This document shows, one piece after another, positions 19,173 through 29,101 of a stretch of 64,000 nucleotides of DNA. Both the position numbers and the translations under genes were made by a program. Source of the stretch: Rosistilla carotiformis (GTDB lineage Bacteria > Planctomycetota > Planctomycetia > Pirellulales > Pirellulaceae); NCBI RefSeq assembly GCF_007753095.1, contig NZ_CP036348.1:7231411-7295410 (forward strand). The letters run 5' to 3'. How positions within the stretch are numbered: position 1 is the stretch's first letter; each line of letters opens with the position of its first letter. The notes under the pieces were generated by a model that did no database searches, was not told where the DNA came from, and worked only from the letters and a program-made list of their open reading frames with translations.

Positions 19173-19615
19173 GGCAATCTTTCCTTCCCTTCGAGTCGAA
19201 TCCGGCGACCGTTCGGTGCGTAACATTGGTCCAGCACACCGTCCATTTTGATCGCCGTCGTGCTACGTGCTGGCAAACTGAAAGATCGTTGCACGTCGCG
19301 TGCCGCCGTACGTGAAAGTCGGCGCAAACAAGACCAGCCACTGGGAGGAAGATGACGTCAAGGCTCTAATCGTGGCATCAACGACCAATGTGGTCGATTT
19401 GCCAGCAGATTCCCAGCGCTCGCGATCTTGATCGCGCAGCGACCAATCGTGGAATGCCCACCGCGTCGAGGGCAGGGCTAGGATGCAAAATTCACTCGGG
19501 TCTCATGAATCGAAAAAGCGTTCCCTGACTTGAGAACGCTTGATCGTACCAAAGCAACGCGGATGTCAGGCCTCAGGCCTGCAAGTCGCTAGTCGAATCA
19601 GTCCCGAAGGTCTTG
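19173..19615. other. Intergenic region downstream of the RTX gene
   Basis: No gene is supported in these 443 bases. The only clear structure is the minus-strand terminator hairpin at 19511-19541. The left part should hold the promoter of the zinc-ribbon gene. Confidence 0.5.
19511..19541 (-). terminator. Rho-independent terminator of the RTX-protein gene
   Basis: Read on the minus strand, an 8-bp perfect stem (AAGCGTTC / GAACGCTT, plus-strand positions 19516-19523 and 19534-19541) with a 10-base loop runs into TTTTT. It lies about 75 bases downstream of the stop of the RTX gene, on the correct strand. Confidence 0.8.
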
Positions 19616-22600
19616 TTACCAACCTTTGACGGGCTTTTGATGCTCCTTGATCGCTTCTACAGGTTCTGCCGCTTCTACAGGTTCAAGGTCCAGCACTTTC
19701 CCACCTTGAACTTTGACATTCTCGATATTGTCGAAGTGGATCTCGAAGCTCATCTTCTGGTTGGTCAACGCGCCGTGGCCATCGCGAGCTGACATGATCG
19801 TGTTGATGCGGATCTTGCCATCGGCGATCGTAATATCCTTCTCGGGAATGTTTGAAAGATCGATCGTGTTGTGACCGGCTCCCCCATCGACAGTAAACTT
19901 GTCGCCGTTTTCTGCGCCACTGAAGGAGAAGTTGTCATCTCCCGTCGTGCCGATCACCTTCTCGATGTTCTGGAATGTGACCTTCTCACCACCCACGTTC
20001 GCTACGCCGCTGGCGACATTAATCTCCGCTGGTTTATGCGCGTCGGGCGGCAGTTCGGAAAGGTCCAGCGTATCGTGGCCCGCACCGCCGTTGACCTTCA
20101 CATTTCCCGCTTTGGCGACGATCACGTCGTCACCCGCTCCGCCATTGGCGACGTCGTTTTTACCAGCGATGATTTTGTCATCACCATTGTCGCCGTTGAG
20201 CGTATCACGCGTTGCATCGTCGCTGCCATCGATGACATCGTCGCCTTTGCCGCCTCGCAGCGTGTCGGATCCTTCACCACCGGTCAGAGTGTCGTTGCCT
20301 TCATTGCCATCGATGATGTCGTTGCCGGCACCACCTTCGATGACGTCGTCACCTGCACCGCCGGCGATGCGATCGTTGCCGTCACCTCCGTCGATCTTAT
20401 CGTTGCCGTCACCGCCGTTGATCGTATCGGCTCCATCTCCACCATCGATGTGGTCATTGCCTTCACCACCTTCGATCTTGTCGTTGCCATCGCCGCCGCT
20501 AAGGTGGTCGTTCCCCTTGCCACCATCGATCACATCGTTCCCTTTCCCGCCGTCGATGACATCGTTGCCGTCGCCGCCGTTGAGTTTGTCATTGCCGGCG
20601 CCACCTTCGATTTTGTCATCACCCGCTCCAGCATCAAACACGTCCGCGTTGTCGCTGCCGACTTGATGATCGTTGCCATCGGTCGCTTGGTTCTGTTCAT
20701 GACGAGCGACTTCGCCTTCGATGTCCAAGACCTTGCCACCTTGAACCTTGACGTTTTCGATGTTGTCGAAGTGGATCTCGAAGCTCATCTTCTGGTTGGT
20801 CAACGCGCCGTGACCATCGCGAGCCGACATAATCGTGTTGATGGTGATCTTTCCATCGGCGATCGTGAGGTCCTTCTCTGGGATGTTTGAAAGATCGATC
20901 GTGTTGTGACCCTCGCCACCGTCGACAGTGAACTTGTCGCCGTTTTCGGCGCCACTGAAGGAGAAGTTGTCATCGCCCGTGGTGCCGATCACCTTCTCGA
21001 TGTTCTGGAATGTGACCTTCTCGCCACCCACGTTCGCTACGCCGCTGGCGACATTAATCTCCGCTGGTTTATGCGCGTCGGGCGGCAGTTCGGAAAGGTC
21101 CAGCGTATCGTGGCCCGCACCGCCGTTGACCTTCACATTTCCCGCTTTGGCGATGATCACGTCGTCACCCGTTCCGCCATTGGCGACGTCGTTTTTACCA
21201 GCGATGATTTTGTCATCACCATTGTCGCCGTTGAGCGTATCACGCGTTGCATCGTCGCTGCCATCGATGACATCGTCGCCTTTGCCCCCTCGCAGAGTGT
21301 CAGATCCTTCACCGCCGGTCAGTGTGTCGTTGCCTTCGTTTCCATCGATAACATCGTTGCCGGCACCACCTTCGATGACGTCGTCACCTGCACCGCCGGA
21401 GATGCGATCATTCCCATCGCCGCCATCGATCTTGTCGTTACCGTCACCGCCATTGATCGTATCGGCTCCAGCTCCGCCGTCGATGTGGTCGTTGCCGTCA
21501 CCACCTTCGATCTTGTCGTTGCCATCGCCGCCGCTAAGGTTGTCGTTCCCCTTGCCACCATCGATCACATCGTTCCCTTTCCCGCCGTCGATGACATCGT
21601 TGCCGTCGCCGCCGTTGAGTTTATCGTTGCCGGCGCCACCTTCGATCTTGTCATCACCCGCTCCAGCATCAAACACGTCCGCGTTGTCGCTGCCGACTTG
21701 ATGATCGTTGCCATCGGTCGCTTGGTTCTGTTCATGTCGAGCGACTTCGCCTTCGATATCCAAGACCTTGCCGCCCTGAACCTTGACGTTCTCGATGTTG
21801 TCGAAGTGGATCTCGAAGCTCATCTTCTGGTTGGTCAACGCACCGTGGCCGTCGCGAGCTGACATGATCGTGTTGATGCTGATCTTGCCGTCGGCGATTG
21901 TGATGTCCTTTTCCGGAATGTTTGAAAGGTCGATCGTGTTGTGACCCTCACCACCGTCGATGTTGAACTTATTGCCGTTCGCGGCTCCGCTGAACGAGAA
22001 GTTGTCATCTCCCGCGGTGCCGATCACCTTCTCGATGTTCTGGAATGTGACCTTCTCGCCACCCACGTTCGCTACGCCGCCCGGAACGTTGATCTCCGCT
22101 GGCTTATGCGCGTCGGGTGGCAGTTCCGATAGGTCCAGCGTGTCGTTGCCCGCACCGCCGTTGACCTTCACGTTTCCAGCTTTGGCGACGATCACATCGT
22201 CACCCGCTCCGCCATTGGCGACGTCATTTTTGCCAGCGATGATCTTGTCATTGCCGGCGCCACCGTTGAGCGTATCACGCGTTGCATCGTCGCTACCGTC
22301 GAGGACATCGTTCCCGTTCCCGCCGTTGAGCGTATCGGTCCCAGCACCACCGGTCAGATGATCGTTGCCGTCACCGCCATTGATCTTGTCATTGCCGTCG
22401 CCACCGTTGAGGAGATCATCCCCTTTGCCTCCGTCGATGGTGTCATTCCCCGCACCGCCGTCGATCTTGTCGTTGCCATTGCCACCGTTCAAGATGTCGT
22501 TGCCAGCTCCGCCATCGATGTGGTCGTTGCCGTCACCACCATTGATCTTGTCATTGCCGTCGCCGCCATTGAGGAGATCATCCCCCTTGCCGCCGTCGAT

Positions 22601-24916
22601 CGTATCGTGACCTTTCCCGCCATCGATTTTGTCGTTGCCATTGGTGCCGACGAGTTTGTCATTTCCATCGGTGCCCGTCTGGACCAAAAGGTCAGCTGCA
22701 ACATCCTTGGCAGGTGCGACAGGTTCCGCAGGCGTGACGGCGACAGGATCGCTCGTGTGACCAACCGGAGCGACTACTTTCTCAACAACTACTTCCTTGA
22801 CAGATGCGACAGGTTCCGCAGGCGTGACGACGACAGGATCGCTTGTGTGACCGACCGGAGTGACTACTTTCTCAACGACTACGTCCTTGGCAGGTGCGAC
22901 AGGTTCCGCGGGCGTGACGACGACAGGGTCGCTCGTGTGACCGACCGGCGCGACTACTTTCTCAACAATCACTTCCTTGACAGGAGCGACAGGTTCCGCA
23001 GGCGTGACGACGACAGGGTCGCTTTTGTGACCGACCGGAGCGACTACTTTCTCAACGACTACTTCCTTCACTGGAGCGACAGGTTCCGCAGGCGTGACGA
23101 CGGCAGGATCGCTCGTGTGACCAACCGGAGCGACTACTTTCTCAACAACCACTTCTTTGACGTCGTCGACGCTAGGAACGGCATCTTTGCTGGGCTGTGG
23201 TGCATTGCTGGGGGCGTCGCCCGCGTTAGATTCCAGGACATTGACCTTGAAGTCGGTTTTGACGCTCACCGCATCCAAGTCGTTGTCGACCGCCACAACT
23301 TTCGCTGTCAGGTCGATTGTGCCTTTCAGTCCGGGGGCTGGATTGAGTGCGAGGCCATTTAACTGCTCGGCGCGAACCAATGCCTCGCCATTGTTGGGTG
23401 TGATCAAGACGCCGCCGCTGACCAGGGTCGAACCATCGGGAATGCCTTTGATGACAACTGTCGTTTGAGCCGCCCCTTGAGTCTCCAGTTTCAGATTTAG
23501 ATCGATCGGACCGCCTTCGGTTCCGACGACATTGTCCGCAGAGACTTTCACCTCGGGATCGATATCGATATTGACGACCTGGGTGACATCGCGAGAGACG
23601 CCGTTGTCGGTCGTCGTCACACGAACGGTGACATCAAAATCGTCGGCCGACCCAGCGGGAGGCACAATTTTCACGCTATTAAAGTCGCTGGCGTTCAAGC
23701 CGACCTTGCCGTTGATCGGTGTGAGGACGATCCCGCCCGCTTCCACCTTGGCTCCCGTCGGCAGGTTTTCAATAGCCACCGCCGTGATCGCATCGTCACC
23801 AACTGCTGCCGCATTGATCGTCAAGTCGACCTTCTGGCCTACAACCGCAGTGTCAGCGACGGCATTCAACTGAGCCGCCTCCACACCATCATCAGGGATG
23901 GCGATGGCTTTGGCAGCCACGTCGACAGTGAACTTGGCCAGGTCCACAGCCGCATCGGAATCCCCATCGGTTGCCAATCCGGTGACTTTCAAATCGACCG
24001 TGCCCGAGAAACCGTCGGCGGGAACAAATTGCAAGTCATTCAATTGGTCACGTTGCACAAGCGTTTGCCCGCCAATGTCTTCCAACGCCGTCTCGCCGAC
24101 TACGAGCTTCGAATCGTCAGGCAATCCGCTGATGACAGCAAACAAATGGTCTGCCGCTTCGCTGTCGATTTTCAAATCGACAGCGATCGCGTCCCCTTGG
24201 TTCCCAGAAACGTTTGCAGCCGTAACATCCACGGTAGGATCGATCTCCACGGTGAATGTTTCTTCAGTAACGTTGCGGTCGTTGCCATCGGTTGTCGTTA
24301 CCGAAATCGTGACATCAAAGTCATCGGCCGACCCCGAGGGGGGCACGATCTTCAGTTCATCCAACTTATCAAATGCGACCTCGACCTTACCATCGACCGG
24401 CTGCACCAGGCTACCGCCGATTTGCACCTGCGCTCCCTCGGGTAAGCCCGACAACTCAACCTTCTCGACCTGATCTCCTGGTTCGGGCTCAGCGCTGATC
24501 ACCACATCGATTGGTTGCCCGGGAGTCCCCGTTTCGGCACTCACGGCTATCTTCGCCTCTTGTGCGCTACCAGCATCGGCTGAAACGCTGGTTGTGACGC
24601 CCCACGCATTGGTGTTTTCGCTCAGCAAGTCATTTTGATCGGCAGCGTCTTGATCGGTCACGTCGAAGATATCTGAGACGGGCGTTTCAGCAAGGGCGAT
24701 CGGACTGTCATCTGTTGGAATGGTGGATTCGAAATCACCACCGTCCGCCACGTCGGTCGGTTCGATTCCTTCGAGAGGACTCGCCGACATCAACACCATC
24801 GGTTCCACCGTCTCCAGGTCAGAAATCCAAGGCTTGCGAGGAGCCGATTCGATCTCGTCAGTGTCCGCGGTGTCGATTGAGAACGCTTTCAGTAGTTTTT
24901 TGATTGTGTTTTTCAT
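19616..24916 (-). CDS. Giant RTX (hemolysin-type calcium-binding) repeat protein with LEPR-like N-terminus
   Basis: A 1766-residue, very acidic, probably secreted or surface protein. The N-terminus has a diverged planctomycete LEPR-XLL type motif ([17 protein letters not shown], about residues 34-50). Residues ~125-575 hold about four Ig/cadherin-like modules ([16 protein letters not shown]..., LPDGS/LPTGA strands). Residues ~587-736 are five 30-residue repeats ([14 protein letters not shown], then TPAEPVAP). From ~745 on are dozens of GGxGNDxIx nonapeptides, the calcium-binding beta-roll signature, interrupted by three near-identical ~190-residue non-RTX spacers ([15 protein letters not shown] ... 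[14 protein letters not shown]). Two full 1035-bp modules are nearly identical at the DNA level. No type I secretion genes are adjacent. Role likely adhesion or extracellular matrix; inference only. Confidence 0.88.
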   Translation of the reverse strand: MKNTIKKLLKAFSIDTADTDEIESAPRKPWISDLETVEPMVLMSASPLEGIEPTDVADGGDFESTIPTDDSPIALAETPVSDIFDVTDQDAADQNDLLSENTNAWGVTTSVSADAGSAQEAKIAVSAETGTPGQPIDVVISAEPEPGDQVEKVELSGLPEGAQVQIGGSLVQPVDGKVEVAFDKLDELKIVPPSGSADDFDVTISVTTTDGNDRNVTEETFTVEIDPTVDVTAANVSGNQGDAIAVDLKIDSEAADHLFAVISGLPDDSKLVVGETALEDIGGQTLVQRDQLNDLQFVPADGFSGTVDLKVTGLATDGDSDAAVDLAKFTVDVAAKAIAIPDDGVEAAQLNAVADTAVVGQKVDLTINAAAVGDDAITAVAIENLPTGAKVEAGGIVLTPINGKVGLNASDFNSVKIVPPAGSADDFDVTVRVTTTDNGVSRDVTQVVNIDIDPEVKVSADNVVGTEGGPIDLNLKLETQGAAQTTVVIKGIPDGSTLVSGGVLITPNNGEALVRAEQLNGLALNPAPGLKGTIDLTAKVVAVDNDLDAVSVKTDFKVNVLESNAGDAPSNAPQPSKDAVPSVDDVKEVVVEKVVAPVGHTSDPAVVTPAEPVAPVKEVVVEKVVAPVGHKSDPVVVTPAEPVAPVKEVIVEKVVAPVGHTSDPVVVTPAEPVAPAKDVVVEKVVTPVGHTSDPVVVTPAEPVASVKEVVVEKVVAPVGHTSDPVAVTPAEPVAPAKDVAADLLVQTGTDGNDKLVGTNGNDKIDGGKGHDTIDGGKGDDLLNGGDGNDKINGGDGNDHIDGGAGNDILNGGNGNDKIDGGAGNDTIDGGKGDDLLNGGDGNDKINGGDGNDHLTGGAGTDTLNGGNGNDVLDGSDDATRDTLNGGAGNDKIIAGKNDVANGGAGDDVIVAKAGNVKVNGGAGNDTLDLSELPPDAHKPAEINVPGGVANVGGEKVTFQNIEKVIGTAGDDNFSFSGAANGNKFNIDGGEGHNTIDLSNIPEKDITIADGKISINTIMSARDGHGALTNQKMSFEIHFDNIENVKVQGGKVLDIEGEVARHEQNQATDGNDHQVGSDNADVFDAGAGDDKIEGGAGNDKLNGGDGNDVIDGGKGNDVIDGGKGNDNLSGGDGNDKIEGGDGNDHIDGGAGADTINGGDGNDKIDGGDGNDRISGGAGDDVIEGGAGNDVIDGNEGNDTLTGGEGSDTLRGGKGDDVIDGSDDATRDTLNGDNGDDKIIAGKNDVANGGTGDDVIIAKAGNVKVNGGAGHDTLDLSELPPDAHKPAEINVASGVANVGGEKVTFQNIEKVIGTTGDDNFSFSGAENGDKFTVDGGEGHNTIDLSNIPEKDLTIADGKITINTIMSARDGHGALTNQKMSFEIHFDNIENVKVQGGKVLDIEGEVARHEQNQATDGNDHQVGSDNADVFDAGAGDDKIEGGAGNDKLNGGDGNDVIDGGKGNDVIDGGKGNDHLSGGDGNDKIEGGEGNDHIDGGDGADTINGGDGNDKIDGGDGNDRIAGGAGDDVIEGGAGNDIIDGNEGNDTLTGGEGSDTLRGGKGDDVIDGSDDATRDTLNGDNGDDKIIAGKNDVANGGAGDDVIVAKAGNVKVNGGAGHDTLDLSELPPDAHKPAEINVASGVANVGGEKVTFQNIEKVIGTTGDDNFSFSGAENGDKFTVDGGAGHNTIDLSNIPEKDITIADGKIRINTIMSARDGHGALTNQKMSFEIHFDNIENVKVQGGKVLDLEPVEAAEPVEAIKEHQKPVKGW
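19676..21745 (-). repeat. Two tandem near-identical 1035-bp modules inside the RTX gene
   Basis: The coding sequence repeats with a period of exactly 1035 bp (345 codons): for example the block starting at 20701 recurs at 21736 with only scattered synonymous changes. A third, less similar module with a different RTX array lies at about 21746-22640. The high identity suggests recent duplication or ongoing homogenisation. The region is a candidate for length variation between strains and for assembly collapse. Confidence 0.85.
22709..23158 (-). repeat. Five 90-bp (30-residue) tandem repeats in the RTX gene
   Basis: Five in-frame units of 90 bp encode [15 protein letters not shown] followed by (T/K)[14 protein letters not shown] with few substitutions, ending where the next unit decays to [10 protein letters not shown]. 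They form a Pro/Val/Glu-rich stalk-like segment between the Ig-like modules and the RTX arrays. Confidence 0.88.
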
Positions 24917-25144
24917 CGTATCGAATTCACAGATGTCAGTGGGGGTGAAGAGTTCGTGGAACGGGGGTCACAGTGCGTCACCGAGAGATGCAGCGATGGT
25001 GTTTGGAACGTCGAACCGGTCCGCTAAGGAAAATGCCAAGTGCCAACAGGAATGAAATGTCGAAACAGGCCGATCGTTTTCACAAACGATTTTCCGGCGG
25101 GCTGAATTGGCTGGCGACGCCAAGCATCGCGACGGAATCGAGGA

Positions 25145-25483
25145 TCATTCATGGCACGCCTCGCATACGGCCCACTCCGTGATCACTTGTTCGAAATCCT
25201 GCACGATGATCAACGGATTGCAGGGGCCGTCCCAACGTTGAAACAGCGTTCCGCCCCGGTACAACAAGACGCTTGGAACCGTATCGATCATGAAGGCCTC
25301 GCTCGCACCGGGAGATTGTGTTACGTCGATATGCTCCACAACCAAAGGTGTTTGGTGGGCCGCCGCGACCGCCGTCAATTCGCAAGGAGTGAGCGATCGG
25401 CAAGGAGACCAATCGGCATAGAATTCCAGTAAAACAAACTGATCTTTGCTGTCGGTGAGCGTTTGCAGATCTCTTAGCTTCAT
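25145..25483 (-). CDS. Thioredoxin-fold protein with an altered active site
   Basis: A 112-residue single thioredoxin domain. The fold is recognisable from FVLLEFYADWSPC, the strand VVEHIDVTQSP and the cis-proline loop DTVPSVLLYRGG. The usual WCGPC is replaced by W25-S-P-C28, so only one active-site cysteine remains. An extra CxxC (VCEACHE) closes the protein. It therefore probably cannot act as a classical dithiol reductase, but could be a monothiol or scaffold protein, or use the C-terminal pair. No signal peptide is seen. It lies 230 bp upstream of the RTX gene on the same strand. Confidence 0.75.
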   Translation of the reverse strand: MKLRDLQTLTDSKDQFVLLEFYADWSPCRSLTPCELTAVAAAHQTPLVVEHIDVTQSPGASEAFMIDTVPSVLLYRGGTLFQRWDGPCNPLIIVQDFEQVITEWAVCEACHE

Positions 25484-25984
25484 TGCCCATTGCTTCCCGA
25501 TATTTCACGTCGGGAGCCCCTGTGTTACGCTATTTTGGCCCGCTTGCAGCCAGCACCGGTTTGCACAGCTTGCGCGTCGGCCGAATTCAATCGCCGGAAC
25601 TAATACCTAGCTTAGCTCACTATTTGGTGCGGGCATGAAAAAGCGAGAAAAGCACGCCCCGAACTTGTCTTCGCACTGCGGAAAGTCGAACCGACACACC
25701 CGATGCCGATGCGGGATGTTGACGCCACGCATCGCTCGACGTGGCGTTGCGGCAACGTCGCCGGCAATGCGTCCCAACGCTTGAGCGGTCCTCGACCGGG
25801 AAGGCTGCTAACCACGTTGCCTCTCACCCAACCACGTTCGGCATCTGAGAGAAAATCGGTGGGAAGCTCACTCCAATCCTTTCCCTGCAGGGCAAAACGT
25901 TAATAATGAAAGCCTCGGCAACGAGCCCCGTTCAACGGAACCGAATTGGACGATGCAACCTACGTGCTTTTTGGAGTTCAAACG
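25484..25984. other. Intergenic region between divergent genes, nothing recognised
   Basis: About 500 bases between the thioredoxin-like gene and the PDZ gene. I see no supported gene, no tRNA and no strong hairpin. It should contain the two divergent promoters. Confidence 0.4.
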
Positions 25985-27097
25985 ATGAAACGCTCTTTAT
26001 TTGGCCAGTGGGCCGGAAAACCACAACAGCAAGCAAAACACGCAGTCCGGCAATCCATCCAACGTTCCTGGATTCCGCTACGCCTGCCCTGCGTGCTAAT
26101 ACTGTTGGTGATATCGCCCCTTGCGACAGCTCAGGAAAAAGACGATCTGCCGACGATCCCCACCCCTCAGCTCAAACCACCGCGGCTTCCGGTCGATACA
26201 ACGCTGCTGAACGATCTGCGGCCGGAAAAGAAGCCCCGGCTGGGATTGGTTGTCGAGGACTTGACGCCGCAATTGGCCAAACACCTGCGCACCGACCGAG
26301 GTGTCTACGTGGCGAGTGTCGAACAGGATGGCCCGGCGGAAACGGCGGGCGTCCAATCGGGAGATGTGATCGTTCGCGTCGGCGAAACCGAGGTGGCCAC
26401 GATTGCGGATCTGATGGCTGCGGTGGCCAAGATCGATGGCGAAACAATCTCGTTGACGCTCGAAGGCGAAAAGGGGCGTCGGACCGTGGAAGTCAAACCG
26501 GTGATGGTCGCCGAAGAGCCGATCGCGCCGATGGACATGGACGAATTCGAGGACTCCACACCGGGCGATCGCGATCCGCTGATCACCGGCGATTTGATCC
26601 GTCAATTGATGAATGAATTTGGCCAAAGTCTCGACGGGCGGACGCTCCGCGATCTCGGCGGGTTGGCCGATCAACTGCTGAACGATAATCTCGGCCAGAA
26701 TGAACCGTTGATGGACCGCCAGTTGAAGATCACGATCGATCGGCGTGGCGACGATCCCGCGGAGATCTTTGTCGAACTCGATGGTGAACAATATAAGACC
26801 GATGCCAAGCACCTCGACCAACTGCCGCAAGAGTTGCGGGCAACGATCGCGGAGTTGGTCGGCGAACCGCGAACCGGCAAGAGCTTCCGTTTCGGCGGCA
26901 TCCACATCGACCTCGATGGCCAACGACCGCGGAGCATCGATCCTCCGTCGTTGAAACAGCCGAAAGCTCCGCGAGGCTTCGAACCACTAGACGAAGAAAA
27001 CGCCGTGCCGTCGCAGATCGACGAATTGCGCCGCGAACTTAACGAATTGCGACGCAAGCTCGATCGCATCCAACCCAACCCAGGTGATTTCGATTGA
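25985..27097 (+). CDS. Exported PDZ-domain protein
   Basis: A 370-residue protein. A long basic leader and hydrophobic segment (LRLPCVLILLVISPLATAQ) form an export signal. One PDZ domain follows at about residues 80-170 (RGVYVASVEQDGPAETAGVQSGDVIVRVGETEV, the carboxylate-loop and helix pattern seen in DegP/HtrA-type PDZ domains). No protease triad is present, so it is a binding or adaptor protein, not a DegP. The C-terminal end is a short coiled coil (QIDELRRELNELRRKLDRI). Start chosen at 25985 (MKRSLFGQ), which begins the basic leader. Its TGA overlaps the TTG start of the dihydrouridine synthase gene, so the two are translationally coupled. Confidence 0.75.
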   Translation: MKRSLFGQWAGKPQQQAKHAVRQSIQRSWIPLRLPCVLILLVISPLATAQEKDDLPTIPTPQLKPPRLPVDTTLLNDLRPEKKPRLGLVVEDLTPQLAKHLRTDRGVYVASVEQDGPAETAGVQSGDVIVRVGETEVATIADLMAAVAKIDGETISLTLEGEKGRRTVEVKPVMVAEEPIAPMDMDEFEDSTPGDRDPLITGDLIRQLMNEFGQSLDGRTLRDLGGLADQLLNDNLGQNEPLMDRQLKITIDRRGDDPAEIFVELDGEQYKTDAKHLDQLPQELRATIAELVGEPRTGKSFRFGGIHIDLDGQRPRSIDPPSLKQPKAPRGFEPLDEENAVPSQIDELRRELNELRRKLDRIQPNPGDFD

Positions 27098-28173
27098 ACG
27101 ATTCCGCTTTACTAACGGAAACTCCCCACCTTCCGCCACTCTCCCTCGGTCCCGTCGAGATCGGTTTTCCGGTCGTCCAAGCGGCTCTCTCGGGATACAG
27201 CGACTGGCCGATGCGCGTGATCGCGCGTCGCGCCGGGGCATCGTACACGTTGTGCGAAGTCATGCTCGACCAGTTCCTATTGGCCGTCAAGCAACGCAAT
27301 AAGACGCGGCACTTCCTGCACATCAGCGACGAAGAGCATCCGGTCGGCGGCCAGTTGATGGGAGCCGAGCCGGAGCAGTTTGCCGCCGGAGCGCTGCGGT
27401 TGGTCGAAGCTGGCTTCGACGTGATCGATATCAACTTCGGGTGTCCCGTCAAGAAGGTGCTAGGTCGCTGCCGCGGCGGCTTTCATCTGTCGCAGCCCGA
27501 GGTGGCGTTGGAGATCGTTCGTCGGACACGCGATATCGTCCCCGACCCGATCCCCGTCACCGTCAAGATGCGACGCGGCATCGACGACAGCGAACAGAGT
27601 CGCGATAACTTCTTCACGATCATCGATGGTGCGTTTGACGCCGGTGTCGCCGCGGTCACCGTCCACGGCCGGACGGTGGAACAACGTTATAAGGGTCCCA
27701 GTCGCTGGAGCTTCTTGAAAGAGGTCAAGCAGCATGTGGGCGATCGCACGATTCTCGGCAGCGGCGATCTGTTTACCGCGGACGATTGTCTGCGGATGAT
27801 CCGCGAAACGGGGATCGACGGCGTCACGGTCGCGCGCGGTGCGATCGGCAATCCGTGGATCTTTGCTCAGGCAAGAGCCTTGGCGCAAGGGCTCGAACTG
27901 CCCGCCCCGCCAACCGTTCTGGAGCAGCGTGCGGTGATGGAATCGCATTACGACCTGATGCAGCAGATGTATGGCGATCGGGCTCCGATGCTGATGCGGA
28001 AGTTTGCCATCAAATATTCCGCCAGCCACCCCGAATTCGACGCACTGAAAGTCGCGTTCTCGCGGCTCAAGTCGGCTGAGGAATTTGTCGCCGTGCTCGA
28101 TCAATATTATCGACAGGATCGACCCGGCCAATATCCTCCCTCGACCGTCCACGCGACACAGCAGGAATGTTAA
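27094..28173 (+). CDS. tRNA-dihydrouridine synthase (Dus family)
   Basis: A 359-residue FMN enzyme that reduces uridine to 5,6-dihydrouridine in the D-loop of tRNA. Family marks are AALSGYSDWPMR at the N-terminus, DINFGCPVKKV with the catalytic Cys, VTVKMRRGIDD, VTVHGRTVEQRYKG, LGSGDLFTADDC and the phosphate-binding GVTVARGAIGNPWIF. Length and motifs fit DusB-like enzymes, but the exact Dus subgroup is not assigned. The start is TTG 27094, overlapping the preceding TGA (TTGA). Confidence 0.9.
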   Translation: MNDSALLTETPHLPPLSLGPVEIGFPVVQAALSGYSDWPMRVIARRAGASYTLCEVMLDQFLLAVKQRNKTRHFLHISDEEHPVGGQLMGAEPEQFAAGALRLVEAGFDVIDINFGCPVKKVLGRCRGGFHLSQPEVALEIVRRTRDIVPDPIPVTVKMRRGIDDSEQSRDNFFTIIDGAFDAGVAAVTVHGRTVEQRYKGPSRWSFLKEVKQHVGDRTILGSGDLFTADDCLRMIRETGIDGVTVARGAIGNPWIFAQARALAQGLELPAPPTVLEQRAVMESHYDLMQQMYGDRAPMLMRKFAIKYSASHPEFDALKVAFSRLKSAEEFVAVLDQYYRQDRPGQYPPSTVHATQQEC

Positions 28174-28194
28174 GCAGGTCGCTTGTGTTTTTTC

Positions 28195-28261
28195 GTTTAA
28201 CCGCGAGCCCGTCGGGCCGCGCGGCCCCGAATAACGCGGAGCGATACCCGCGCGGTTAAAC
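28195..28261. repeat. 67-bp palindromic REP-like element
   Basis: Perfect 11-bp ends GTTTAACCGCG (28195-28205) and CGCGGTTAAAC (28251-28261) flank an internal GC-rich hairpin region (GAGCCCGTCGGGC...). A truncated, inverted relative lies at 41699-41734, which shares the T-run, GTTTAACCGCG, and CGGGCCGCGCG. It lies just downstream of the dihydrouridine synthase gene. Confidence 0.75.
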
Positions 28262-28263
28262 TC

Positions 28264-28526
28264 AATACCGTTCAACGAAGGAGCCTCGGACCGTCGCAAG
28301 AATTAGCGGCGGGATGTATTGGACGAGGTTACGAGTCCCAGCGATCTGGGTTGATGCATGCAGAAGGACTCGTAACCTCGTCCACTACCGTTCAACGAAG
28401 GAGCCTCGGACCGTCGAAAGAATTAGCGGCGGGATGTATTGGATGAGGTTACGAGTCCCAGCGATCTGGGCTGATGCATGCAAAAGGACTCGTAGCCTCG
28501 TCCACTACCGTTCGTTGAATGGTATT
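28264..28526. mobile_element. Nested palindromic element (MITE-like), two 120-bp units
   Basis: Two 120-bp direct repeats (28266-28385, 28386-28505) each contain an 18-bp hairpin: GGACGAGGTTACGAGTCC at 28321-28338 pairs perfectly with 28366-28383, and 28441-28458 pairs with 28486-28503 with two mismatches. The whole is bounded by a 16-bp inverted repeat (28264-28279 versus 28511-28526, one mismatch). Direct repeats GCGGTTAAACT at 28252-28262 and 28527-28537 could be a target-site duplication. There is no coding capacity, so if mobile it needs a transposase in trans. Confidence 0.65.
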
Positions 28527-28617
28527 GCGGTTAAACTAGAAAACTCCGGGCTTGCTGCTTCGTCTCGGTCCGGCGGCCAATCACTTCGAAACACCTCGCG
28601 ACAGAAGGTTTCAGACC

Positions 28618-28995
28618 ATGGATGTCTCCAGCTTAATCCTCGGCGCGTTGGTGCTGTTGGCCGCGATCTTGCTCCAGTGGCGAACCCCGCAGGGGGACAC
28701 TGGTGGAGAGCCCCTGAGCGAACTCGACACGCGATACTACCGCATTCGTACCCGCCGCCGCCGGATGGTCCATCTGCTGTTGGGGATCATCGGTTCGCTG
28801 AGCATCGCCGCGGGGGTGCTTGGCCAGGGGCGGGCGTTCTTTTTGATCTGGGCGGCAGTCCCTTTGGTCGTCTTTCTGATCGTGATCCTGGCGATGCTGG
28901 ACGCCTATCAAACGCATCGCTATCTCGTGAAAAAACTGCCTGAAATCCAAGCGGCCAGCTTTTCCGATATCGATCCCGAAAAGGGACTGCGTTGA
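28618..28995 (+). CDS. Small two-to-three-helix membrane protein
   Basis: A 125-residue protein of unknown function. It has a hydrophobic N-terminus (SSLILGALVLLAAILLQW), a basic loop (RIRTRRRRMVH) and two further hydrophobic helices (LLLGIIGSLSIAAGVL and FLIWAAVPLVVFLIVILAML). A basic loop on the cytoplasmic side is expected. The C-terminal ~30 residues are soluble. Start set at ATG 28618, which begins the first hydrophobic segment. It lies 106 bp upstream of mutS on the same strand. Confidence 0.65.
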   Translation: MDVSSLILGALVLLAAILLQWRTPQGDTGGEPLSELDTRYYRIRTRRRRMVHLLLGIIGSLSIAAGVLGQGRAFFLIWAAVPLVVFLIVILAMLDAYQTHRYLVKKLPEIQAASFSDIDPEKGLR

Positions 28996-29101
28996 GTTTG
29001 GCGAGCTTGCCGGTCAGGCGGTTTGTCGGCGCGGCGGTTTCATCGCGGCGAAGCGGTGAGGCTCTGTTGAGTGTTGGCTGAGCCTGATAGATTAGGCCGC
29101 T

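Noticed and set aside
22709-23158. CRISPR-like regular 90-bp repeats
   Set aside because: Units are contiguous, in frame and protein-coding, with no spacers and no cas genes.
19871-23362. Long plus-strand open frames (up to ~340 codons) opposite the RTX gene
   Set aside because: They mirror the GGxGxD repeat codons in antisense; the minus strand encodes recognisable RTX nonapeptides and has a matching terminator.
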